Source of the DNA: Cordylochernes scorpioides
Taxonomy: Eukaryota; Arthropoda; Arachnida; Pseudoscorpiones; Chernetidae
Assembly: GCA_030710605.1 (NCBI GenBank)
Contig: CP092879.1
Coordinates: forward strand, 48,853,946-48,917,945
Direction of reading: 5' to 3'
DNA length: 64,000 nt
Part shown: one piece after another, positions 41,099 to 50,900 of the stretch
Layout of the letters: each line of letters opens with the position of its first letter
Position numbering within the stretch: position 1 is the stretch's first letter
Made by a program: the position numbers and the translations under genes
The notes under the pieces: generated by a model
Seen by the model: the letters and a program-made list of their open reading frames with translations, nothing else
Databases searched by the model: none
What the model was told of the DNA's origin: nothing

Positions 41099-42146
41099 CT
41101 CACCTTGTAGTTATCCTTTTTACCTTGTAGGTAGCCTTTCACCCTGTAGGTATCCTCTTACCTTACTTGAGCTTCTTCAACCTCTTTGTCTACTTGAGCT
41201 TCTCTCTTCCCTTGAGCTCCCTTTAACCTTTAACAAGGGCTTTTTGAGCTCCTTTAAACCTTGAGCTTCACTGAGCTCTTTTTAACCTTTAACAAAGGGC
41301 TTTTTGAGCTCCTTTAAACCTTGAGCTTCGCTGAGCTCTTTTTAACCTTTAACAAAGGGCCTCTCGAGCTCCTTTAAACCTTTAACAAAGGGCTTCTTGA
41401 GCTCCTTTAAACCTTTAAAAAAGGGCTTCTCGAGCTCCTTTAAACCTTTAACAAAGGGCCTCTTGAGCTCCTTTAAACCTTTAACAAAGGGCTTCTTGAG
41501 CTCCTTTAAACCTTTAACAAAGGGCTTCTTGAGCTCCTTTAAACCTTTAACAAAGGGCTTCTTGAGCTCCTTTAAATCTTTAACAAAGGGCTTCTCGAGC
41601 TCCCCTAAACCTTTAACACAGGGCTTCTTGAGCTCCTGTTACTCGGGAGACAGCGCTACCAGGTCTTCCCGTCACCTATTACTCGGGAGACAGCGCTACC
41701 AGGTCTTCCCGCCTTCTGTTACTCGGGAGACAGCGCTACCAGGTCTTCCCGTCTTCTCTTAGCTTCTTTTCCCTTGAGCTTCTTTAGCTTCTTTTCCCTT
41801 GAGCTTCTTTAGCCCCTTTTCCCTTGAGCTTCTTTAGCTTCTTTTCCCTTGAGCCTCTTTAGCCTCTCTTCCCTTGAGCACGAGCTCCTTGATTCCCAGG
41901 CTCTGCAGGCTTTTCCTTAACTTGAGCTCTTTTCCCTGAGCACGAGTTCCTTGATTCCCAGGCTCTGCAGGCTTTTTCTTAACTTGAGCTCTTTTCCCTG
42001 AGCACGAGTTCCTTGATTCCCAGGCTCTGCAGGCTTTTTCTCAACTTGAGCTCTTTTCCCTGAGCACGAGTTCCTTGACTCCCAAGCTCTGCAGGCTTTT
42101 TCTCAACTTGACCAGCCCATGCAGCCCACCCGGGGACGCCACTAAA
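41099..42146 (-). repeat. Leader region built of several minisatellites
   Basis: From left to right: about 33-bp units 'gagctcctttaaacctttaa' (41230-41630, roughly 12 copies), three 36-bp units 'tactcgggagacagcgctac' (41640-41755), short 'cccttgagcttctttagc' units (41760-41880), and four roughly 60-bp units containing 'gattcccaggctctgcaggc' (41880-42110). Confidence 0.88.
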
Positions 42147-42452
42147 TGTTAAGGTACGCGAGGTCAGATTGAAGAAACCTCCTCTTAACAAGTAAGACTT
42201 TTACCCAAAGCCTTGATATTGATTGGACTGCCACGGGCGATCAAGCGAGAAAGAAAATACCGTAGACAAAACCCAGCGGCTACACACGTAAAGCTCTCGC
42301 TCTACTAAGAAAACTCTTTATTTAAACAACACGGCTTAGTTATATACATTCAAGGAAATTTACATAATAATAATTCATACATTCAATAGAAAATCTACAT
42401 TTCCAGTCATATATTCAAAAGATATTTACATACTATGTCATGACTTTTAACA
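42147..42452 (-). repeat. Right LTR (5' LTR) of inner element
   Basis: 306 bp; transcription from here would run leftward through the 830-codon ORF. Confidence 0.92.
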
Positions 42453-43844
42453 AAGATAATACAGAGTGAATCGATCGGTGAGGAAGATCCCAAGATGAAG
42501 CAGCTACACGCGTTCCAAGATAAAGAAGGATTATGGAGAGTGAAAACGAGGATAGTGAATCGAAATGACGATGAACTGTTCCGATTGCCAATTTTGATCC
42601 CAACGAATCATCCGGTCACAGCGCTAATTGTGAAATCAGTCCACGAGAAAATGTACCATTGTGGAGCCCAGACGCTGCGATCAGTACTAAGAGAGAAGTT
42701 CTGGATTCCAAAAGCTCGACAACTAGTTCGTCATGTAATTCATAAATGTCCTCGCTGTCGACGATTTGAAACCAAGCGAGTCGACGTACCAGAAGCATCG
42801 TTGCCTCAACATCGCGTACGAGATGTTGTGGTTTTTGAGGTGACAGGAATTGACCTCGGAGGACCTTTATATCTGGAAGATGGACAGAAGGTTTGGTTCG
42901 TCATCTTCACCTGTGGCGTATACCGTGCGGTCCACCTCGAACTGGTGACTTCCTTATCGACAGAAGCATTGGTGGGAGCAGTAGAGAGGTTCGTAGCAAG
43001 ACGAGGTTGCCCTGCAGTCATCTACTCAGATAATGGGACGAATCTAGTTGGACTCCGGAACGAGCTTTATCGAGTTAATTTTGGAGTGAAATGGAAGCTC
43101 AATCCTCCGGCAGCACCGTGGTGGGGAGGTTGGATCGAGAGAATTGTTGGACTCACCAAAAAGCTGCTTCGAAGATTGCTGGGAAAACGTGTTGTCAACT
43201 ACGAAGAAATGGTGACGATCCTCGAAAACTGTGAACGAGTTATCAACGCACGACCACTTACCTACATTGCTGAGGACAATGATGACCTTGTGCCATTAAC
43301 CCCAGAGATGTTACTTCGAGAACCAAGAGCTGAAGGAGAGATTGATCTAAATGAATTCAGGTGTAACTTTGGGAAGAGCTATGAGAAACGCAACCGACTC
43401 CTGAAGGAATTCCGTAAGAGGTTCAGAAGCGAGTACCTAGGATTGTTGGTGCATCACGACAATCGCAAGAAACAACGACAGTTAAAAGTTGGAGATATCG
43501 TCCTTGTGGAGGTTGAAAACAGGAAGCAAATAAACTGGCCTATGGGAAAGATTACGAAGGTGTTTCCTGGAACTGACAATGTGCGAAGACTTGTGGAAGT
43601 TAAGACTAAGTCTGGATTCATGAAGCGTGCAGTGCAACGATTGTTCCCACTTGAAGTACCATCTGAGGACGTAGAGCAAGGCGACGGGGAGCTTAAGCCA
43701 GCGGAGGATGAGATCGTCAGGGAGAAAACACCCGGTGTGGAGTCCGTGTCAGTGCAAGAGAAAACTACTCCAGTAAAAGTAGGGAAAGTTTACACGCGTT
43801 CTGGAAGAAAGTCAAGTTACCGATTAGGTTTAATTGAAGTTTGA
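42453..43844 (+). CDS. BEL/Pao integrase
   Basis: An internal ATG is at 42495, but the frame continues from the right copy of the AAGAT duplication and is in phase with the left part of the polyprotein. Zinc-binding part: H....H and CPRCRRF. Catalytic residues by eye: GIDLGGPL, YSDNGTN and GGWIERI (D, D, E). It continues into the BEL C-terminal part (VKVGDIVLVE.., KTKSGFMKRAVQRLFPLE) and ends just before the polypurine tract. No stop codons inside. Confidence 0.92.
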   Translation, partial: KIIQSESIGEEDPKMKQLHAFQDKEGLWRVKTRIVNRNDDELFRLPILIPTNHPVTALIVKSVHEKMYHCGAQTLRSVLREKFWIPKARQLVRHVIHKCPRCRRFETKRVDVPEASLPQHRVRDVVVFEVTGIDLGGPLYLEDGQKVWFVIFTCGVYRAVHLELVTSLSTEALVGAVERFVARRGCPAVIYSDNGTNLVGLRNELYRVNFGVKWKLNPPAAPWWGGWIERIVGLTKKLLRRLLGKRVVNYEEMVTILENCERVINARPLTYIAEDNDDLVPLTPEMLLREPRAEGEIDLNEFRCNFGKSYEKRNRLLKEFRKRFRSEYLGLLVHHDNRKKQRQLKVGDIVLVEVENRKQINWPMGKITKVFPGTDNVRRLVEVKTKSGFMKRAVQRLFPLEVPSEDVEQGDGELKPAEDEIVREKTPGVESVSVQEKTTPVKVGKVYTRSGRKSSYRLGLIEV

Positions 43845-43957
43845 GAGAAAATTTAATCATAAAACATTCTGTTAGATTTGAGATAATTCCTTCTTTGTTT
43901 TTTTTTTTAAATTAATATTGACCTTATAGCAAAGTTCAAAAGGTCAAGGTGGGAGAG

Positions 43958-44401
43958 TGACGCGAAAATAGGTATTTTTGGGTCAACCGAGCCCGGCAAC
44001 ACTGCACCCGCTGCGCGAGCGGAAAAGGATTAACCCTGACATTTCCGGTAAACAAGCTGTTTTCGACGCTAACGTTTGGTTTTGACAGGCCTGAAAAAGA
44101 ACTATCTCTCATAAATTTTAATATTTGTTTTGAATAATATTTGTATTAATATTAATTTGTGTGATTTTTAAATAAATATTTCTTTCAATAAGTATTAAAT
44201 TATTCATTACTGTTTTCTAATTAGGCCTCGTCATTCAGCGTTGTGACACTACTACTGATCTCTGCAACAAAGGTATTGATTTATCAATTTATAATTTTCA
44301 AGTCAGTTTCCAGCATTGCTGTAAAGCTAGGAACCTTTAGTTCAGGTCAAGCCATCGGGACCTTGTATTGTCTTTCTTTTTCAAATTTAAGACAAAACAA
44401 C
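43958..44401 (+). repeat. 3' LTR of outer BEL element
   Basis: 444 bp, preceded by a polypurine tract and followed by the ATGTT duplication. Confidence 0.92.
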
Positions 44402-44406
44402 ATGTT

Positions 44407-46074
44407 TTTATTCAAATACTATTCGTTACAATTATAAATTGGCGCCGTGGATGTCACTCTTGTGAAACGTCCCGCTCCAAATTTGTGTCTGAGAAGCGAT
44501 ATTTTTATTGAGAGATGATCTGGCTTCGTGTCTTCTGCTCGAATGATTTTTTTTTCTGTTAGAATTTTGTTCCTGAATACTAAAAATGAACTGGCTTCAC
44601 CCATGGTCTCTGCTCTTTGGAATTTTTCCCGATATAATTTTGTATCTGATAATCGAATGATAATACAGCAATATTGTCATCATCATTTTCTGACTAAAAA
44701 AAAAAAAAAAAAACAACAACTATTTTTGCCCAAAACCTGTCAATTTCAAATTTTCTTGGCTAAAAATGCGACAAATATCCCTTCCATATTTTCTCTATTT
44801 CCTGTTAAAACCCCTTTTTACATGTACATTAGGTCAGCTGATATTACCTTCCATCTTCACCGCTAGAGGCACTGCTTACGAGCGAAAGGGCAAATTTGCA
44901 ACGCAATTTGCAAATAACTCGACGAATATTCGGAATAGAGACCTGAAATTTTCACTATTTTCAGATTCTACTCTATATACCGTTAAAATATGAGTCAGAT
45001 TAGTTACGTATTGTGGACGTGTATAGCCGACATAGATACACACATACATACATACACTAACTTTTATATATATAGGGATTAAGACACGAAGTGAGTGATA
45101 ATTTCCCATCACAACAATCTAAAAAAAGATGAAAATATCCAGCTACAGAATTCACATTTCTTATATAACATAAAAACTATTAAAATATCATTTTTTTACC
45201 TTTTTAATAATAAAGAGTTACCTTGATTTCACTCTAAACAAATTTCGCGATAATATTTTGAAGCTATTTCATCTATAGAAAGTATACTTTCAATATAAGA
45301 AGTGTGCATTTTGGATTTTAGACGAATTTTACGATAGATATTTCGACACTCCGTCTTATTAAAGATCAGCATATTTCTCGTCGAAATATCGTTAAAAAAG
45401 TGTAGATTGATATTTTGACGGGAGGATATCAATTCATAAAGACAAAGGTCGCTTCTCCCGTTAAAGATCCCTCGCAGATCTCAAGAAATCAAAGCCCATC
45501 CTGGATTAACCAGGGCCATTAGCACGAATCCATGGTCCTCAGGTTTGCGCTTTTCAATTTTTTAGAGATAATGTTGGGGCTTTGTCACCGACTCGAATCC
45601 GTTAGCTCTTGAAGACGTTCAATAGATGGCGCTTAGTTTTGCCTTCTATTTTGACGGGAGAAGCGATCTTAGCTTTTATAGTTAAATAAAGTTTTGCCTC
45701 AACAAAATCCAGCATGGGCCTCTGGTATTCATTCTATTATATGTAGGGGTTTATAAAAGTACATTACGAATCCAATCAGGGTTTTCTATAAAGACTAGCA
45801 GTTTCAAAGCAGCACTGATTATAGTTTGAAACCAGTTGTGTGTTTTTTTAATTTTCTGAAGGTTAATGTGATGGAAATTTATTAAATATTTTTATTGCTT
45901 ACTTGCTTGCTTTGTATAGTTTGATTAAATACCATAAACAAGATAAGACTCTTCAATGTCATATTTAGGGTTCAAATCATCCAATTTAGTATTAGAGCTC
46001 GGAAAAGCGGTCTGGTAGATTGAATTGAGGAAACCTGGGGGATTCACCACTGATAAATCTAGACCACCCAATAT
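44407..46074. other. Intergenic, right part of the old repeat then unrecognised DNA
   Basis: To about 45080 this is the host repeat of the BEL element. 45113-46074 shows only a short inverted pair ('gacgggag' near 45418 and 45652) and no gene. Confidence 0.45.
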
Positions 46075-46225
46075 GTTTGAAAAGTCGCGGAGAGCTCTTG
46101 GGCACATGACCGCATGACGGGGGAAAAAATGGGTGGTTTTAACTAAGTTAAACATTGGGAAAATAGAAATGTCGCAATTAAAGAGAAAGTCCCACAGAGC
46201 TATCTTATCAGGTTTTATTTTCAAA
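46075..46225. repeat. Second copy of the 150-bp flanking sequence
   Basis: Direct repeat of 35092-35243, diverged by scattered substitutions. Confidence 0.75.
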
Positions 46226-46329
46226 TTAAGGCACAAAGTGAGTCGCAGTAAGGACAGTAGAACGATTGCTTTTTATTTTAAAAGAATCTTTCGATCGTTG
46301 CAAAAATAGACTCCATTAAAAGATAAAAT

Positions 46330-46560
46330 TGCTATAATGTATAAAATAAGAATATAAACCGTAGCAATGCGTTTCTTTATTCGTACAAAGTGCAAAATTT
46401 AGGATCTTTATAATCCTTCTACAGGCATAACTGTTCAACTATAAAGCATAAACTGCTATGCCTGTAGAAATATTATAAATATCCGAAAGCTTGCCCTTTG
46501 TACGAATAAAGAAACGCATATTGCTGCGGTTTATATTCTTATTTTATAAAAAATAGACAT
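46330..46560. mobile_element. Hairpin element with CTGTAGA...GAAAG motif
   Basis: Arms 'aaataagaatataaaccgta' and complement. The right half (plus) reads CTGTAGA, A, a stem, CCGAAAGCTTG, a hammerhead-like layout with a non-canonical core; the left half carries the same inverted, partly decayed (CCTAAATTT). Related copies flank 47030-47640. Confidence 0.6.
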
Positions 46561-47020
46561 TACAATTATTTTAAACTGAACCTCTATGGAACACACAACC
46601 ATTCTCTTCCTCCTGTCAACATTTCCATCCATATTTAAATCCCTTATGGATCTCATGAAATAAAATCCCGCCTTTAACTGTCGAAAGCTATAACTCAAGC
46701 CACATGGTCTTCAAGATTGCATTCTGAATTTGTAAAAGCTTCTACCTTGTCGCCATTCTAAGTCAGTTCAAATGCAGAGGCCATCAATAGATGGCATGCA
46801 TAGTTTTGGATCAATTTGACCAAGGAGATAGCTATTTTCTAGATCTTTCTATTTTTTTTCCCTGCAATTCTTACACTTCCTAGAGAGCAATCAACCAATT
46901 TTCACTGTAAGTGGCCTCTCTAAAGCAGCCAATTTCTCATAAAGTTACTATATAGTGGCTTGGAATATGGGATCGTAGTCTTAGATAGGTTGAACTATCT
47001 GTGAATGAACAATATATGAT
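46561..47020. other. Intergenic, nothing recognised
   Basis: No ORF, RNA or repeat family member supported. Confidence 0.4.
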
Positions 47021-47029
47021 TATAAAATA

Positions 47030-47640
47030 AGAATATAAACACTAGCAATGCGTTTCTTTATTCTTGCAAAGTACAAGATTTCGGATCTTCATAATCCTTC
47101 TACAGAGGCATAGCTATAAGTTGATATAAAATGAGGATATATAAGATTTATAGTACTTAAAATTAAAAATACTTCGGCCAGTAAATATTTTTATTATCTT
47201 TGTAATGAGGTAATAAAAAGATTTACTGGCCGAAGTATCTTTAATTTAAAGAATTATGAATGCTGGCCAGGCAGTCTGTATCCTTAATAAAAAGGCATAT
47301 ATTGGATTTAATGAAAGATTTATTTGCCAATATTTCGGTTGGCTGAACGCCAAACCTTTATCAAGGCATTACAGTACATTGTAATACCTTGATAGAGGTT
47401 TGGCGTTCAGCCAACCGAATTATTGGCAAATAAATCCTTTATTAAATCCAATATATGCCTTTTTATTATCTAATGATTCAAATATGGATTGATCTATTTT
47501 CAAAACAAATATATATATATATATATCCCCATTTTTCTCAACTTATAGTTTTGCCTGTAGAAAGATTCTAAATATCAGAAAGTTAGTACTTTGCACGAAT
47601 AAAGAAACGCATTGCTTATGTTTATATTATTATTTTATAC
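47030..47640. mobile_element. Composite of three nested hairpin elements
   Basis: Outer arms 47030-47110 and 47545-47640 belong to the family at 46330 (minus motif at 47085-47112: CTGTAGA, A, GGATTATGAAGATCC, GAAATC). Nested inside are a 'gaggtaataaaaagattta' hairpin (47155-47275) and a 'ggtttggcgttcagccaacc' hairpin (47285-47475). Confidence 0.65.
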
Positions 47641-47817
47641 TTTATAGAAATTTCTCTTCTATATATGATTATGATCATGTTGTTGACTTCCAAAAAACAA
47701 CGTGGTAATCGTTAACGCAACAAAATATTTTTGGCAGTTTGTAATCGAATCTAATCATAAGATGATTGGGTGAAAAAGTTGAGGGAGTGTCAATGAAACA
47801 TCAAGATTATAGCTGGG

Positions 47818-47825
47818 TATAAAAG
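47818..47825 (+). promoter_or_regulatory. TATA box of the secreted metalloprotease gene
   Basis: TATAAAAG, 40 bp before the ATG. An initiator-like TCACTC lies about 30 bp downstream (near 47847), leaving a 5' UTR of only about 10 nt. Confidence 0.7.
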
Positions 47826-47857
47826 CTGCTACCTGGTGCTAACACTTCACTCTACCA

Positions 47858-47927
47858 ATGGCTTCTCTTGTAAAGTACTTGATCCTTTCTGTACTTGTGG
47901 CTGTAGCCTTCGCCGGTCCTGTTAAAG
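47858..47927 (+). CDS. Metalloprotease exon 1: signal peptide
   Basis: ATG at 47858, preceded by ACCA. Encodes MASLVKYLILSVLVAVAFAG, a clear signal peptide with cleavage likely after AFA. Donor GTAAGT, phase 1. Confidence 0.9.
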
Positions 47928-50900
47928 GTAAGTGTATTCTCTTCAGCAATACGATTTAGAACGTTAGGGAAAGCTTACCTTCTGAATTTCAGATACTTTT
48001 AAATTCAATTTTTATAAAGAAAGAAGCTTATTATAATCGTGAAACTGAAAGTTGCCTAGGATCAGTTCAAAAAATAGTTGGTGGACGAGTGGGTAACACC
48101 CTCGATTCCCGACAGCCATGAACCGGGATTGAATCCCGAGTTAACATTTTGTTTAATATGTGAATAACCTTCACATAATATTCATTGTTGCAAATATCAT
48201 AAACTAGGTTGCTCTCTTTTTGAGCGGTACTTAATAAAGTGATTTTGGAACAAGCAAGGATCAGTTATTTTGGTCATTATGATACAGCTTACACCACGCT
48301 GATGAGGGTCAACAGCCTGACACACTTACATGGTTATCTTTTCTTGATTTATAAAGAATTGGTATATTTGGGTAATATTCTGTAATAATTAAAAATTAAC
48401 ATTTGTTGATATTTTTCCCATAGATGAAGCAAGCCATTAACAACTTATAATTTCACAATCAGAAGATGTATTTTCCTTAAATTCACAACTAGATCCCGTA
48501 ATATTTTCCCCTTATATAATATTTTGAATATATAAATATATTTTGAAAATAGAGCAACCTATATTTAATTCATTAGATAATAAAAAGGCATATATTGGAT
48601 TTAATAAAATATTTATTTTGCCAATATTTCGGCTGGCCGAACGCCAACCTTTATCGAGGCATTACATCTTTGTATATAACATTATGCGGCGCTGAGTTTG
48701 TGTATACAAAGATGTAATGCCTCGATAAAGGTTGGCGTTCGGCCAGCCGAAATATTGGCAAAATAAATATTTTATTAAATCCAATATATACCTTTTTATT
48801 ATCTAATATAAATATATGAAAAAACAATAGAAAAAAATAAAAGATCACGGAGCAAGTTAAATAAACGTTTAGTTTATTTTTGCTCCACTAGATGGCGCTC
48901 TGTCATCTAAAAAGCACATGTGCTCGTGGTCAGGAAATGCCTTCTTTATTTTTAATATAAATATATAGATGAAATTATTGACGAGAGAGTAAATTGGATT
49001 ATATAAAAATAAAGGTTGCATTTCTCGTTAAAATAAACGCTAAAACCAAGCGCCATATGACTGTCAAATAGATTCAATAAATAAATTCATCAAATTATCA
49101 TATACTAATTTTCTCACAAAAATAAGTAAATTTTCTTAGAACTTGGTCAATTTGAATTTGATTTTGTCAAAGTGTGATAAAAAACTTCTTAATTCTATAT
49201 CCTGTTAAACTCTCAATTAGATTGGTCAAATATTCACAGAAAACTCTCATAAGAAACAGATAAATATTATAATACTTTAACTTATATATGTATATATTAC
49301 AATTATTTTATATCCAAAGCGATATATCCCGCAAGGGATACTTGAGCCAAACAAGGAGAAAAGTTTATTTACATAAGTTATTTACATTATTCAACGCATG
49401 AAAACATTAGATATCCAGATTTTGTAGAAAGTTTAGAATGTATTTACAAAATGAATTGAAATTTAAATATAATTTTTTAATCGGAAATCAAATCGTTAAG
49501 TTCACAAACAACTAGTTCATTCTTCATTCTATAATCTTGAAATGCTGGGCAATCGATCAGTAGATGTCTTGAGGTTTGATCCTCAATACCACAAAAGCAA
49601 CTTGAATCCTCCACTGCCTTTATTCTATTTAAAAAACTTTTGAAATTTCCGTGGTTTGTAACAAATTGAGTATTATAAAAATTTGGACGAAAGTATTTAG
49701 GGATTTCTTGGGTAAAAAGCTTAAGAAAGTATTATTTGCTTCGTTTTTCAGAACATTCAGTCTTGATTTGAGAAAGGTTATTATATATAATATATGTATA
49801 TATAGATTGATAGTTCAAATAGACGTAATCTCACTTCAATCCAGGTGTATAAAACTATATGTATTATTGATGTGTATGTAATTACTTTAAACAAGATGAA
49901 TTTCTCACTAAAATACCATACATCTTTGTTTAGTATTTATTGTTTTATTATAAAATAAATAAACTTCCAGGGTTAAGTTTCTTGTACAACCTTTTATTTT
50001 CAAGCTTTCGGATTTGTCAGTCCTTCAACAGGATTATCATGTTAATAAATTAATAATAAATACTATTTTTATATACATATTATTATATACATATTTTAAA
50101 TACTAATGGTATTTTGAGAGAAAAATATATTACATTATTTCAGTGTGAAAATTTATTGTTTTAGTTTATGAAAATTTTGCAGGTAGTATAATATCTCTGA
50201 GCACACACGCACATTTCATTTTATATATTCATGGACAAAACTTAAGAATGTTTCATAGTTTGAGCATAAACCATTCCTTGTTTTCTTAAAGTAGACAGAG
50301 GCAATTTTGTTCATACTTGGTTATCTCGTGTGTCTTCAATAAAGGTCACTATGTATCAAATATCTTTCAGAGTTATTGACTGAATCCCGATATACATGCT
50401 AAAAGGTACAACTTCCTTAAGTTTTGTCTATGGATGTAGAATGTTATTAAAGGCTTGCCCCTTTTAAATGTACTACAGAGACTGTTTTTCTAAATATGTT
50501 TCCAACAGTAAATTTCAGGAAAAATATTTTTAAAACCCACACAATAAATAAAGAATAGATTTTAACTAAAAGAAAAACTTTATTGCTTTTTTTTTAGCAT
50601 ATTCAATTCTATCTACCCCTAAATAAATATACTTAATGGTATTAAAAAAATATATTTTTGTTCCTTCTGGAACTATTCTCTTAATCATGTAATTTTGAAT
50701 CCTTTTTGAATCCCCATTCAAAAATCTATTCAACGATAATTTTAGCCGATTTTAAACACAATTTTAAAATAATACAAAAGGTTTCTGAAGATGAGTTTAT
50801 TTTAAAAATAAACTCAACTCCAGAAACGTGATGTATTATTTTAATCTATATTTAGGGGAGATTTAAATCAAGTAGACAATTGACAATTAAAATAATTTTT

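Larger units (their letters stand above)
38197..42452 (-). mobile_element. Inner BEL-type nonautonomous element, antisense in the outer one
   Basis: LTRs 38197-38503 and 42147-42452 (about 306 bp, TGTTAAGG... to ...TTTTAACA) differ at only three or four places. Target duplication AAGAT at 38192-38196 and 42453-42457. On the minus strand a primer-binding candidate TGGCGTCCCCGGGTGGG begins 4 nt inside the right LTR. It carries a repeat-filled leader, one 830-codon ORF, and no protease or integrase. Confidence 0.93.
35288..44401 (+). mobile_element. BEL/Pao LTR retrotransposon, internally deleted and interrupted
   Basis: Two 444-bp LTRs (35288-35731 and 43958-44401) differ at about ten places. 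Target duplication ATGTT at 35283-35287 and 44402-44406 is confirmed by the empty relative at 6.2 kb. A primer-binding site candidate TGGCGCAGTCGACAG starts at 35736 and a purine tract AAGGTGGGAGAG ends at 43957. It codes Gag, protease and integrase; the reverse transcriptase and most of RNase H are missing, and a second element is inserted at 38197-42452. It cannot move on its own. Confidence 0.93.
35245..45080 (+). mobile_element. Old repeat (CCGGGCAACGCCCG family) split by the BEL element
   Basis: Left piece 35245-35287, right piece 44402 to about 45080. The joined order matches the minus strand at 6155-6258 ('ttcaaatactatt.gttac', 'ttataaattggcgcc'), which lacks the insertion. The right part ends in ACATACATACACTAAC and TATATATAG. 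Confidence 0.75.
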
